This document shows, piece by piece, positions 12,501 through 24,965 of a stretch of DNA of 64,000 nucleotides; within the stretch, counting starts at the first letter, position 1, and each line of letters begins with the position of its first letter. The DNA is from Helicoverpa zea (lineage: Eukaryota; Arthropoda; Insecta; Lepidoptera; Noctuidae). The position numbers were made by a program, and so were the translations under genes. The notes beneath the pieces are model-generated. The model was not told the DNA's origin. It saw only the letters and a list, made by a program, of their open reading frames with translations, and did no database searches. Where the stretch lies: assembly GCF_022581195.2 (NCBI RefSeq), contig NC_061476.1:6928098-6992097 (forward strand), in the 5' to 3' direction.

Positions 12501-14210
12501 TAAACTGTTGCGGTAACTGATTGCGTATGCGCAAACAAAACGTTGGCGGATTTTTTTTATCTGTTTTTAATTTTAGAACGGCCTCCCACGGGCTAAGGAA
12601 AGTGGGTTAATGCCAAGCCCACACGACCTGTGGCCTGGTTGACTGACATGACTCCTTACACTGTAACCTTTTTGTCTTTATCCAAAGTTAATTAAAAAAA
12701 AGTAAGAGTAATTTCAGATGGGGGATTGAGGCCATTGGCAGAGATGGCCGATCGAATGTCGGCTTTTGTTAGTAATATCTGTGTCGCTGTCTGTTATTTC
12801 ACACTGATTACGTTTTACCTGCATGCTATTACAATACGAGTTATTCTGAGAAATGCTGATAGTAATTGGCTATTTATTGGCTTGATAACGTTAACTACGA
12901 AAATCCATAAGGTAGGTTCTCAGCAAAACTGAGTAGAACGTACTATTATTCCATGCATTTCCTTACACCTAATAAGACTTATAACCTGTTTGATTTGTTC
13001 ATTATAATACCTGTTATGGTAGTTTTCGCTAAATAATTCAATAATTATTATGATATTGTTAGCACGACGCTGTTTGCTGTAGAGAGCGTGTAAAGTAACT
13101 TTTAGTTGTTTCGCAGATACAAAAACATTTTTATGAAAATTGGCAGTGAGCCGAAACGGACCGACAGTACGAGTTTTTTATCAATGTTAAACAAACGTAC
13201 AACCTTAATTACAACATACAGATTTTTTACTATTTTTCCTTTTACAATTGTGGCATTTTTACTAAAGCACAGCTGTTCCTATATAAAATATAGCATATGT
13301 GCTCGGGAATTGCTTTCCAATTGTGAAAGATTTTTTCAAATCTGCTCAACATTTTTGAAGCCTTCAGGATACAAACAAACCAAAAAATGTTTCCTCATCA
13401 TGTTTCTACATTAGCGTAGATGTACCTAGTTTTTGCAAGTTTAGGAAGTTTTATTAGCATATTCTTTTTCCCACATCCGTTATCAAAAACGACATACCTG
13501 CCTATCTCGTTGAAACTATCAATACATACCGTCTTGCCCTATTTGTCTCACAGGCCACGGAACGTACCAAACGGTACCAACTGCTTACCTAACGTTACAC
13601 GTGTCACTGTCATATATTTTATTGTGCTCCACTATTACATCGGATATACGGCAGTACATAAATTGTACATGGCTGATCCTATAATGATGTCTGCAAATAG
13701 TGTAGACATCTTCGCATTGAAAGACTTCATACTGCTGGGTTTAATTATCTTACAGACAATTTTTCAAAATCAAGAATCGTTTATTCAAAATTAGCTGCAA
13801 AACATTACTTTTCGAAAGTCAGAAATTTACAAAAGACAGGCCCCAAAGCGACCACCCTTTACCACTACCTATGTGTTTTTGCTGCTTTCAATAATGAATT
13901 AACTTCTATCTGAGGAATAAATATGGTGGTTTCAGGTGGTTTGACATATTTTATTTATTTCTATACAAAAGCTGTCAAACGTATGTAAAATATATTCTGC
14001 AGATAAAAGTTATCTGACGATTGAAAAATTGGCCCTTGAATAAATAAATAAGCAGTACATTTATACTCAATTGTGTATTGCCATATAATTATTGTTTACA
14101 GTGTGTACATACTTAAGTTATTAAATAAATAAATATCTTTCTCATTCAATGCGTCTAGCTCAAGGAAAAATATTTATGCGTTACAGCAAAAATAATATTT
14201 ACGCAGCTCA
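9535..14210. other. unannotated stretch
   Basis: About 4.7 kb with no supported gene or repeat. Several chance-length open frames occur (around 9870-10415, 11228-11536 and 13106-13794) without recognisable domains, conserved codon use or splice context. A small cluster of short palindromes lies at about 9609-9660. Confidence 0.4.
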
Positions 14211-14402
14211 TCTATACTTAATATTATAAAGCTGAAGAGTTTGTTTGTTTGAACGCGCTAATCTCAGGAACTACTGGTCCGATTTGAAAATTTCTTTCAG
14301 TGTTAGATAGCCCATTTATCGAGGAAGGCTATAGGCTACTTTTTATCCCGGTACGGGAAGTAGTTCCCACGGGATGCAGGTGAAACCGCTGGCAGAAGCT
14401 AG
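14211..14402 (+). mobile_element. short Helitron (Lep1-type), 192 bp, with intact ends
   Basis: It begins TC after an A (14210) and ends CTAG before a T (14403), the A|TC...CTRR|T layout of Helitron insertions. Near the 3' end a hairpin of GCAG-GTGAAA-CCGC type (one mismatch) lies about a dozen bases before CTAG. The body has GCTGAAGAGTTTGTTTG, TCTCAGGAACTACTGGTCCG and ATCCCGGTACGGG, which I recognise as the common Lep1-type non-autonomous Helitron of moths. No coding capacity; it would depend on Rep/helicase in trans. Confidence 0.8.
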
Positions 14403-17400
14403 TTGTAGATATAATACAACGATACCATACCACTTCTATGGATCGATAAAACTTTAAGATCTCTGTTTGAAGTAGGTATTGAAAATTAAATCAAATGAAA
14501 TCCTACTCTGATTTCATTGAATACTTCTTTACCGCATAATCAAATCAAATCGGCTTCCGATCCTTTAGACTGCCTCTCAAATCCAGGTCAAGACTGGTGT
14601 TCCACTAAGAGAAAAGAAATATCTATTCAAAGCAATTAATGATAGAGAGTTGGTATTAAAAAGTACCGTTATTACATCAAGTTTAGCGTGGGCTGGCCAA
14701 AACAATTTGAATCTTCGAGCTCTTGCTTAGAAGTTTGGCACAATTAATATGATTAATTTATACGCCAACACTTCAGATAAACTGTATTTTGTAATTTATG
14801 GAACCCAATCCCCATATTTGTTGTCTAAATGACCTGAATTTATTCTCCAAAGAGCTTTTCATTTCATCATTGAGCATGATACATTTCTACGGATAGATAT
14901 CGGTCTCTCTTGATGACCCAAGTCCTGACTTACATCATTCTAAGACTGTCTTGACTAGTTTGCCAATACGCCAAAGATATTTTCAACATCATCAATAAAA
15001 CAGTATAATCCGTTGATTTACTCGAGAACATTATAAAAGCCGTTAATTACTGTGATCCCATTCCATCGCCACGTTTCACTGCTTCAATACATTTGAATCG
15101 ACCACTAGAAACTTGAAGAGTTAGAGTAATTATATTTAGCGTAAATTCGAATTGAATTCTTTATTTCCTACTTTAATACTGCTCGGAGCGGCCATTGGTC
15201 GGGGTTGTTAGCTCTCATTTCCAAAGGGTTTATTTTTATTTTCTGGGTCATGATAATTAAAGCAAACGGCAGTTTTTATTGCGAAGTCTATGGAGGATTT
15301 AAGCCATATAATGTGGCTAAGAGGTTATCTTCATACGGTAATGTTGTATTAAGAATCACTTCCTATACCTTTTTTATCTTAGCTTGACACTAATTTTGTT
15401 CTTCAAGGCAGATCTTTAGAACTTTCGACCCTGAATTCTCGACTTTAATCGATTACGCGTGATTTCATTCTTAGGCATCATTAATATTACATACGAGTAT
15501 AGAATACAAACGATAGCATTATTTCCTTATCTATATTTGGATACTAAAGCTTCGGGTTGTTTGTACTGTCAATAATTGAAAACCGCTGTTTGAACCATGA
15601 TTTTACTATACCTATCCGTTCAGTCACGAACACTCAAGGTCTGAACTAAATGGGTAAGCAGAATTGTAATTATGGTGAGGTACGGAGCAAAAAGTTGGAG
15701 GCAAAACGTAATTCCTTAGATTACAGCGAGTTACTTAAATGTTGCTTGAAGGCAACAATTGATTTCGGAAAATTAAACGGTTATGAAGTTTCTTTGAGAG
15801 TTTATTGCTGTGAAGTAAGCCTTGTTAAACTGTTCGTGATTTCATATCCAAATGTTTTTTTTGTTTGCACTTTTAGCAAAAAAAATGAGATAAAAAATAA
15901 CTGTGCAATTATCAGACTCAAGATATCTGCCTATATAAGTTCCACTTTTTTTCTCTCCGACCTCCTAGGACAATTATAACTAAAATATAATTTGCAAAAA
16001 CTAAAGAAGATAATTAATCAACCGACCTCCACCGCCGTTATCTCTAAATTCAATCACAAGCAAGTCATATCAGTTGAACAGTACAAAGTTCATGCAATAA
16101 CTCAAACGTTCTTCAAATGATACGTTATTCCGATCACAATAGTTTCATTCACTTCTCAATTGAGCACTTGTCTGTCAGCTCAAATCAGGGAACATTCATA
16201 CTTGGTACTTCATCTCAATGTGGATCCCCTGCTACGGCATTTTCAACTTTATCTTCAGAGATCAAAGATTGAAATTCGTCTACAGCAACTCTTCGTGATG
16301 AAACCGCTATTGAGCGCAAGTCATGACCTGGGTAAAAGAGTCATATTTAATCAGAATCGATTACGCAAAGTTGATCGGACCCCTTGTCTTGTTGTCAAAA
16401 CCCAGACAATGATTATCAGTAATGATTTCAAAAAAGATAAAACTTGAAATGCTGTCAATATCAGATGGTTGAGTAAATTATTTCGTTGACAGACGTTCCT
16501 GGTGTTGTACTAGTTGGAAAAGTTTTTGATTGAGTCGATTCTCAAGTTTAACGAAGTATTGTAAGTTTAGAGTCTTCTTCATTTGCTACAGATGTGTTTC
16601 TTTAAGATAGTATTGTTTGTAATGATTGCAAAATTTAATCTTTGCTACCTTTCAAAAAGAACTTTTGTGACAATTTATGCCCTAGAGTGAGTTACATGAG
16701 TCCTCATGCTAAACGGCGTACATGGGCGTTGGACATGATTTTCAAAAAGGGGCTTCAAACCTTGGAGATACCGCATGGTTCTCCTAACTTGTCATCATCA
16801 TCCAGAATCTTGCCTTGGTATGCTTCCAGAGCACATAATAAAACTTGCTCCTGCCAGCGGGCTTACTCAATAAATTCATCATGTTTAAAAAGAAACTTGC
16901 TACCTGAGACTTCAGTTTTATAATATATGTACCTTTAAAAGACAATCTAAGAAGTCAGCCAAGCTGTATGGAAGCAAGTGTTCTTCCGGCGATTGTGCTA
17001 TCCCGCCGGAATGCGCCGGACACGACAATCGCTTGGAATTGTTCGAGATAATTGTTTACTATTGTTTAGATATCCTGTTGGTGGCGTGGCTAAAGTGTAG
17101 CTTACCTAATGAACATTTTACATTGATGATGTTTTAAGTTGGTATGTCTTTTTTAGATTTTTCTTATATAAGATTTACGTTCGCAAAATCAAGTTAGAAT
17201 GTCATTTATTTTCTGGTTACAAGCTAACAGATGACACATCCAAATCGGTATTACACATCCTGATAAGATACTTTACGTTGTCTAAAGTGTTAGTTAATAT
17301 TTTCTCTCTGCTTTAGGATTCTAAGGGTAACTTATGCTTAGTAAATTGTTTAACTGTGTTCATCTTAATACTGTCCACTTCTTAAAACTTTACGGTTCTA

Positions 17401-20400
17401 TATATACGTAGAACTGTTTCCTCAAACAATTGACTCATATAGAGTTATACTTAAAATAGTCTCCGAGGCCATAAAATCAAGGGGATTTGAACCCATCAAA
17501 CATAAAAACTTTTATTATATTGGTTATATTGGACGGCAAATAAAAGCCAATAAATTAATGGACGATCGTCAAAAAAACAATTTGACGTTTGTTTGACATG
17601 AGAGGTCATTGTGAATATGTACTTACTATTACAGAGGAAACGGATGTCGTTCTTTCCATACCCGTCTTCGAGGACATTGATCGATCGACATTTACATATA
17701 TGAACTTCTTACTCATAACAATAGAGTTTTTTTTTCTTTTTATTGACGGCCAGCAGCTTCCCCACCAGGAAATTGGGTATAAAACCTTTTTGGAACGAAA
17801 AGATTCGTATTTAAATGTGTTTAAATAATAATAATAAAAAAAACAATTGACGCATAAAGTATTTGAACATATCTTGTTACAGGTCAAGAAGCCTTTGATA
17901 TTATAGATTTAGTCGCTATGTAAAAGTATATTCGAAGTACTACGAAGGCCGATTATTTTATTCACTCTGCGATTTTCACTACGGGTAATAAAAATCATTA
18001 TTTATACTTGCGGAATCTTAAGTGAGTATTGTAGATGCTTACACGGTACAATTTCACTTCTTTCCGAGAGAGCGGTACTTTCAAGCGAAATATTATTAAA
18101 CTTTTGATAAAATTCAAGTCATGTTTTTAGAAAGAGATCATCTGATGACTATGTTTAGGTACCTATAACTCTTGATGAAGTCTGACTCCTTTCACAGGCG
18201 TCAGGGACAACAAAGGTCGAGCTAAAATGTTTGAGACCGCGCCCTTTTCGCACCACGTATTAATTAGGTTACGAGCGCGTAACTCCGATATTTTGGGCTA
18301 TCCTACTATCTGGCCCGAGTAAATTTGCGTAAACATCCCTCAAAGGGTCTCTCGTTACAGCAATTATACGCATGACCCGTTTCGCCCTACAGCCTCAAAG
18401 TCTACCTACATAATATTATTCACTTAGAACCTATTAAAAGTATATTAAGTTGCTCTGTAACCGGAACAACTGACCGGAGGTCGTTTATCCAAGACTCGAA
18501 GGCTTTCGGCACGCGATTCGTTGACTACATCAGTTCTAATTTTGACCTGAAAAACAATGTTATTGGACTCATTTGACATCGCGAGGTCATTGGCCGTGCT
18601 TCACACTTTTGATATTTTTGTAGAAAAGATCACGCTGTATAGTGACTGACAGTCACGTCATAAGCAATAAGATTGATTAGTTTGTTCAATGTGATAACGG
18701 CACGTAATCAAGGCTGTGTTTGACCAAGCACTGTTAACTTTCTACGCGATTTAAAAAGTTTTTCCTATGTATTAGGTACCTTATAATTTGTCCATCAATA
18801 CATTCCACTTAATGACACTCAAAATTGGTCAGACGTCTATAATTTATTAAATTCAAGTGTAATTTGTCAATTTCTCTCAGATGACAGAGCATTTTGCAGT
18901 CAAATATACGTGAAATTCAGAATCTAGCTAGATCATTGCGCATAGCTGAGCCGACATTTCGCACTAGTGCACACCAGGGGAAAGTGTTCAGCCACTCGGT
19001 CAATTATCATGTCCGTCCGAAAAGGAATATATATCCAATACTCAGAATATATGTACATAAATATAGATAGGTATTTAAGTATTTTCGCCGCTTGTAATCA
19101 CGAATAATGTGTGCATGAAGTGTTTGACAAGCTATCAGGTGATTCATGAAATTAGAAATGTTGGAAATCGCTTTAGTATTAAAAACTTAAAAACATATTG
19201 TAGAAATCGAATTTATTTGTATTCGATTTACTTTCAATGTAAGTAACTTAGTCTATAAGAATATTTCAAAAAATGCAATTTGTGTTTACCTTCTGCCGTC
19301 GTCAAAAACTCAAACACATCATAATCTGTGTAGCCATTATCGACGTCGGAGATGACAGATTTGCACTTGACCGCCTTTCAAATAAAGGCCAAGCTCGTTA
19401 GAAGAGCGTTAATAGAGAATCGTTTGAGCTCACTAAATTGTCTAGACTAGACACAAAGACGGTTAACATATCTAGCTTACGCTGCTTGTAATACATGACG
19501 TGGTGGGCTCCGCTTGGCTGGTTACACGCTCGCTGGGAGCTGTTTTGCTGAGAAACATGTAGTTAAGGATACATTTATTTGCTGTGTCATGGGGTTTATT
19601 TTAGGGTTGCGAGTAGGCGCTAGACGCAAGTTCTCTGTCTCAAAATTCTATGGAAAAGGCCTATGTTCAACTATGGACTTCCTGCGGTTTGGATCACGGG
19701 TAAAACTCATGAAGTTTGAGTGGTCCGAAAATTGATATTTAAGTACACAGACCTAAAAAAACTGCTTCAAAATACTTTGTAGAGACACTATCTTTTTCGT
19801 AGCCTTTATCAAAACAAAACACAAGCGTCACGCTTGACCAGACAAAAGCATATCGTCACCGGTAGTAACGCAACGTAAATATGTTTCGTTTAGTACCCTC
19901 ATTTAGATTCACATTAGATAAATTTAATAGTGCTCCAGCATTTGCGTTTATTGACACAGTCTTTGTTATCTCACGGTGGTAATAGGGGCGTAATGTGACC
20001 TTAGGAACTCATACTTCTTTAGTAGTCTGGATAACATCTGTGTGCAGTTCCTCAATATAATATTAATGGTGGTATGTGCAATGTGCATCGTGGGCTGTCG
20101 GTCAGATTCAGATAGCCTTTGGACAAAGAATCTTACTCATTAATGACTGTCCTTGTCATTGTTCATTCTTGTGATACACGAGCGTTGAGGTTCAAGGATT
20201 TTAGAGTTATCTTTTTTATAGATTGGCTAGGCATTTCCTTTGTTTGGTTTGGTAAATTTTCCATAGAATGCTGGTGGGAAAATCGCTGGTGTAATGTTTA
20301 GGCTGTATCTTTAAATTAATTTTATTTTTCTGTATCACCTAGTGATCGTCCCTTCTCTACTTATTCTTGCTATTAATATGTAGTTCAAACAATTTCTGTA

Positions 20401-20933
20401 GTTTTCTTAACTAAGTTCACATTATTGATTTTAAATGTTATAATTCTTTATTTCTCTGCATTCTTATCTTCATTTGGTTACTACATATATCAATATAATT
20501 TACTACTAACATATAACTTATCATGTAATATCTGATCTAATAGATGTATTTATTTGTTTCAGGTAAACACAATTTTTCATCTACAACAGAATTTCATGAA
20601 GACGTAAGTGACCTATGTCGTCATTCTAGAAAAGTATCCTTTTGCCGCATAGACCTACGTAATGTAAATATTGTAATAGGTCGTACATTTTAAGTCTAGA
20701 CTAGTCCGTCGCCACGGTCTAGAATCTACACTGAGGTGTACAATGCCTGTGCTACAATATACTTGTTTCTAGAACAACTTAAGACAGTGACGTAGTTGTC
20801 AATTGTTTAACTTAGAATGACTGTCTGTTGGTTTACAATCACTGTTTCTGCGGGTGGTAAAACAAAATGTATTGGTAATTTGTAGGGTACAAATAATTAT
20901 TTAAATAAATGTCTATAGGATCGAAATTTCAAA
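14403..20933. other. unannotated stretch
   Basis: About 6.5 kb with no supported gene. Open frames are short. One block near 16985-17035 has imperfect inverted GC-rich segments (CCGGCGATTGTG and a partner) but no clear element boundaries. The part around 18220-18560 is locally less AT-rich and looks unique. Confidence 0.4.
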
Positions 20934-21151
20934 TATAGTTATCGGCACGAATCTTGAGCTCTGACCTACATCTGCGCAGAAGTGATTTTTTAGCAAAGAA
21001 CCAATCCTGAGTGACGGCTATGACGCGATGCACTGCGGGCCAATCACCGCTTTAGCCCGCTCCCGCGCCTCACTCATACCACAAAAGGGACCCAATAAAT
21101 TACTTCTGCGCAGATGTAGGTCAGAGCTCAAGATTTGTGCCGATAACTATA
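20934..21151. mobile_element. TIR MITE, 218 bp
   Basis: The ends are a near-perfect inverted repeat of about 45 bp: left TATAGTTATCGGCACGAATC, right TTTGTGCCGATAACTATA, both continuing through TTGAGCTCTGACCTACATC and TGCGCAGAAGT. With a TA duplication the element proper starts TAGTT and ends AACTA. The interior is short, GC-richer and non-coding. I recall this as a common moth MITE; the Tc1/mariner-type assignment rests on the TA target only. Confidence 0.82.
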
Positions 21152-21159
21152 CTTACGGT

Positions 21160-21258
21160 GACTTACACCATTCCAAACCATTTCCAGTTGTCAAATCGCC
21201 GATTTGACAGTATACGGCTGGTTATGGTTTGTTTGTCAACTGGTTTGGTGCAAGTAGG
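21160..21258. mobile_element. small palindromic MITE-like element
   Basis: It has near-inverted ends (left ACTTACACCATTCCAAACCA; right, read inward, TTGCACCAAACCAGTTG). Between them is a 10-bp-arm palindrome with one central base (TGTCAAATCG C CGATTTGACA, 21188-21208). Non-coding, adjacent to the preceding MITE. Boundaries are approximate. Confidence 0.5.
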
Positions 21259-21421
21259 TCTGAGAATCTAACCAAGAAATACTAAATCGTTACTTAACTT
21301 TAACTTCTACTTAAAAGTATTTCTGTAGCTGAAATTAACGTAGAGTTTGAATTTTGTTTGAGCAGTCTTTAAAATTGAGTAGCGTTTCAGTATTCGGCCG
21401 TTGTTAAAACTTAAATTGTTA

Positions 21422-21550
21422 CAGCCTTTTTATCGTCCCACTGCTGGGCTCAGGCCTCCTCTCACACGGAGAAGGATTGAGTGTTAATCACCACGCTTGC
21501 TCAATGCGGGTTGGTGATTATGTTTTCCTTCACCTTTTTATCAGCCATTG
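21422..21550 (-). mobile_element. truncated LINE 3' end
   Basis: Read on the - strand, this ends with CCCAGCAGTGGGACGATAAA and AGGCTG, with GGAGGCCTGAG and a CGCATTGAGCAAGCGTGGTG block upstream. The same tail occurs at 44165-44275 (-) and 49818-49865 (+). These are 5'-truncated copies of one LINE family, probably RTE-type. No intact coding. Confidence 0.6.
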
Positions 21551-22484
21551 GTGTCCAAGATATAGGTACTTAGAAAGCACATACAAACTTAGAAAAGTTG
21601 CATACTTACATACTTAAAGTTGCTTAGAAAACTTAAATTAATGAAGTTTTAATATATTTATTCAAAACCACATTACAGTCGTACATGGCCATTCATAATT
21701 CCAATCAAAATATTATTTTACAATATTAGCATTAGCTTTTTGTGTTGTCGGTGCAAATGATTTAACTTTGAATTTGTGAATAAATATTAACTCGATGTTT
21801 AATGTTTGCTTAGTTAAGTAAATATACTCGTAAATGTGATTCCGTCAATTAGGTTTACGTTTAAACACTTATTTGTATCGAAACACATATAAATTTAATT
21901 TTGCGTCCAATTTTAGAAAAACTAAATTCATAAAAACCTGAATTGTTCATGCTTTTTGCTAGCATAGATAACTTGTGATATTAAAATATAGTTAAAAAAA
22001 GAATAAATCCTTTTAGAAAAGTAAATCTTTTATTCATTACTTTAAGTTCTACAGAGAACTAAGCAATGATATATTGTTAGTATGTATCTCTATCGAACCC
22101 AACACCATCAAAATTTATAGCCCAAATAAATAATGTTAGTATCTAATTTATACCAGTCTAAAATATTGTTTGCTCTAGTTTTCGGCTTTATCTTAGTATC
22201 GATTAGCTAAACTATTGTGAAATGAACTGATTTTGCTAAGTAGTATAACGAGCTTATTTATAGATGGACGTAAGCGACATTGCGTAAGCCAGCGCGACAT
22301 TTTCGGGTACAGAAATAGTGCGAGTACGGCCTATTTATTTGGTATACAGGGTTGCCAGATTATGTGAAATGTACAAAGGTGAAATCATATATCAATGGGT
22401 GCCACTCAGTAATTTCTTGTCCTAAATAACTTCAGAAAACTAAAATATATAGTACTATTTACAATGTTATACTTACAGTTGTGT
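21551..22484. other. AT-rich stretch, nothing recognised
   Basis: No supported gene, repeat unit or TIR pair. Confidence 0.4.
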
Positions 22485-22769
22485 ACTAAGTTTGTATGTA
22501 CTTCCTGAGCATATCTTAGACATCAATGACCGTGATTTGGAGGGCACGATAAGCTGTGGATCCTGGCTGTCATTTGAACATGTTTAACTGTCGTTACGGC
22601 TAGTCAGGAGCCAGCAAGTCTGACAGTCAGTCTTACCTAAGAGTATTATTGGGTTGCCCGGGTAACTGGGTTGAGGAGTTCAGATAGGCAGCCGCTCCTT
22701 GTAAAACACTGGTACTCAGCTGCATCCAGTTAGGCAACATAGTTGGGAAAAGGCTCGGCAGATGATGAT
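22485..22769 (+). mobile_element. SINE copy lacking the tRNA head
   Basis: It matches the body and tail of the SINE at 22974-23384: AAGTTTGTATGTACTT, GTCGTTACGG, GGGTTGCCCGGGTAACTGGG, TCAGATAGGCAG, ACATAGTTGGGAAAAGGCTC and the GATGATGAT end. The tRNA-like head is absent, so it is 5' truncated. It sits about 200 bp upstream of the better copy in the same orientation. Confidence 0.75.
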
Positions 22770-22973
22770 ATTTACAGTGTTACACTTGAATGGACGTTTA
22801 AAAGGTATTATTATCGTTGTTAAAGCTATAATTTTGCTACCTTAATTATATGCCTTTTAATAGAATCCCGTGTGACACCTTATGATGTTAATGACGGTAC
22901 TCAATGTTGAGACCACACGCGGTATTGTATTATAGGAGAACAAGTTTACACATTCATACATATGTAGGTATAT

Positions 22974-23384
22974 AGTAGTAGGTAAAAAAAAAGTCGTGGT
23001 GGCCTAGTGGGTAAAGGACCAGTCTCTCAAGTATGAGGGCGCGGGTTCGATCCTAGGTCAGGCAAGTACCAATGCAACTTTTCTAAGTTTGTATGTACTT
23101 TCTAAATATATCTCAGACACCATTGACTGTGTTTCGGATGGCACGTTAAACTGTAGGTCCCGGCTGTCATTGAACATCCTTGGCAGTCGTTACGGGTAGT
23201 CAGAAGCCAGTAAGTCTGACACCAGTCTAACCAAGGGGTATCGGGTTGCCCGGGTAACTGGGTTGAGGAGGTCAGATAGGCAGTCGCTTCATGTAAAGCA
23301 CTCTCTCTCTCAGCTGAATCCGGTTAGACTGGAAGCCGACCCCAACATGGTTGGGAAAAAAGGCTCGGAAGATGATGATGACAT
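22974..23384 (+). mobile_element. tRNA-headed SINE with 13-bp target duplication
   Basis: The head has Pol III promoter boxes: A box TGGCCTAGTGG (23000-23010) and B box GGTTCGATCC (23044-23053), separated by 33 bases as in tRNA genes. The body has TCGTTACGGGTAGTCAGAAG, GTTGCCCGGGTAACTGGG, GTTAGACTGGAAGCCGACC and TTGGGAAAA, and the tail is GATGATGATG. A 13-bp direct repeat TATGTAGGTATAT flanks it (22961-22973, 23385-23397). A short A-rich stretch between the left duplication and the head may belong to the insertion. This is the only copy here with the head, so it is the reference for the family. Confidence 0.85.
23000..23053 (+). promoter_or_regulatory. internal RNA polymerase III promoter (A and B boxes)
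   Basis: TGGCCTAGTGG matches the A-box pattern and GGTTCGATCC the B-box pattern, correctly ordered and spaced. This is the type 2 internal promoter inherited from the parental tRNA. Cloverleaf pairing beyond the boxes looks poor, so I do not call a functional tRNA gene. Confidence 0.75.
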
Positions 23385-23530
23385 TATGTAGGTATATCAT
23401 CAGTTATGCTATGTGTGTATTATTTTTGTTCAAAAGTATTTGAAATAGCTGAAGGTTCTTGCATTTCTTTAAATGAAATAGTCATTTATTTGTAAAACGA
23501 ATTTTAATATTTTATTTAAAAATACTAAGT

Positions 23531-23593
23531 GCACTTGGAGAGGCCTATGTCCAGCAGTGGACTGCGATAGGCTGATGATGATGATGATGATGA
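23531..23593 (+). mobile_element. extremely 5'-truncated RTE-type LINE 3' end with (GAT)n tail
   Basis: The first 45 bases read as the last 14 codons of an RTE-type ORF2 and its stop (ALGEAYVQQWTAIG, TGA at 23573-23575), followed directly by GATGATGATGATGATGAT. The E-A-Y-V motif is also near the C-terminus of the full LINE at 31.8 kb. The same short piece is inserted at 61927-61998. Confidence 0.75.
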
Positions 23594-24611
23594 AGTAAAT
23601 CACTTTATATCTTAACCTCTAAATGATAGGATCACCTCTAAAGAATAACATAACGATGAACCTCAAAAGAATGTAATAGTTGTCGTGTGTATCCGGGTGT
23701 GAGAAGGGCCCTTAGAAAACGGGTGAAAAGTTAGTTAGTACATTGAAAAAAAAAAAAAAAACAACTGGCTGATGTCATAAATGTTGCTTACGAGACGTAA
23801 GTTTGCGTTCTCGAGAGTTTCTCCAAAATTCCTAATTACCCGAGAAACAGCTCATAAAATTTAAACAGCACCAAGTAATAGTTTATATCAAAGTAGACAA
23901 CTTGCGTGCTGCCTACCCGTAGCCCTCACCCATTCTCTTTCTATTTTGAGTAATGCTGAACTGGTCCTACCTGTCTTGTTCCAAGTGATGTTTGTCGCAA
24001 TCGCACCAGGGACCCTGAATATTTATTTGCAATTAATTTATAATTTAATTCATTTTATTTTCACATTTATGAAAATGTCAGTGCAATTTATTTTATAGAA
24101 AGAACGGTTTCTTAATTGTAATTTTTCGTATTGGAGAGCAAACATTTCTTTTATGATAAAAATTCTGTTTTAAAGAAAGTTTCAGTATCGGATTATTTAT
24201 TTATTAGGTTTCGACGACTTATTCGTTAAACGTAAGTTGTTACACATGCATCTCTCATTATGGTGAATAAATCACTTAAAGAAGTTCACAGCACTTATTC
24301 CTATACAAATGTTGATTATCGTAATACAAACGTGCTAACGACCAAATTGAAAGCCAAAATCATTAGCAGATTTGATTAATTAGAAGTCAAACGTGTTTCC
24401 CTAAATTCATGTTGCTGTGTTACATAAAATTCACGTAAATTACTCAACCGTCAGTATTGGAAAATGCAACGAAACGTTATCCGTAATTTGCAACGGTGAA
24501 TGATTAATTAAAAACGAGAACGTGCTTGGCAGTATTGTAAAAAAATATGGCGAAGGAAATAATTCAATGTTACTTGGATCGCGATTTATGCTTGTTGTTT
24601 GAAAAAAAAAA
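23594..24611. other. unannotated stretch
   Basis: No supported gene. A poly-A run (about 14 A) lies near 23747-23760; otherwise ordinary AT-rich sequence. Confidence 0.4.
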
Positions 24612-24965
24612 CGAGCGAGTCGGACCATGCGAAGGGTTCCGTACCAATCCGTACCATTATCTATAAAATTATTTAAAACCATAATTTATTTTTGGGAGCC
24701 CCCGAAAATACTTCTTTTATTTTAGGTTTCGACGAGAAAGAGTTACCGCGGCTCTGGCACATAAAAGGCCTTCGCTACGACGGAACACGACGGTTTTCAG
24801 GCAGTAAGAGTCTGACACTCCCTCACCGTTACTAACCGCCAGCGGCCCCTCCCGCTCATTAGATGATTTTTGTCGAAAAAAAAATATACAGCCTGGCAAC
24901 AGACGGACAGCGAAGTCTTAATAATAGGGTCCCGTTTTACCCTTTGAGAACGGAACCCTAAAAAA
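24612..24965 (+). mobile_element. interspersed repeat with inverted GGTTCCGT ends, interrupted by another repeat
   Basis: It starts GAGCGAGTCGGACCATGCGA then AGGGTTCCGTACC, and ends GGGTCCCGTTTTACCCTTTG then ACGGAACCCTAAAAA. The two end motifs are inverted relative to each other. I recognise this as a widespread moth repeat with such ends. A different repeat lies in its middle (24724-24860). Class not established. Confidence 0.6.
24724..24860 (-). repeat. interspersed repeat nested in 24612-24965
   Basis: The reverse complement shares ordered blocks with 1785-1910 (GTGTCAGACTCTT, GCCAGAGCCG, GGTAACTCTTTC). Its position inside another repeat indicates a later insertion. Boundaries approximate. 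Confidence 0.5.

Noticed and set aside
13106..13794. Two consecutive + strand open frames (102 and 124 codons)
   Set aside because: Low-complexity hydrophobic composition typical of AT-rich noncoding DNA; no domain and no conserved context.
15650..15979. 109-codon + strand open frame
   Set aside because: No domain, repeat or signal peptide; AT-rich codons as in the flanks.
17478..17502. GGTTCAAATCC-like B box on the - strand
   Set aside because: No A box at the right distance and no cloverleaf pairing around it, so not a tRNA or SINE head.
22993..23065. Possible true tRNA gene
   Set aside because: A and B boxes are good, but the stems do not pair well, and the sequence continues into the SINE body with a target duplication at its end.
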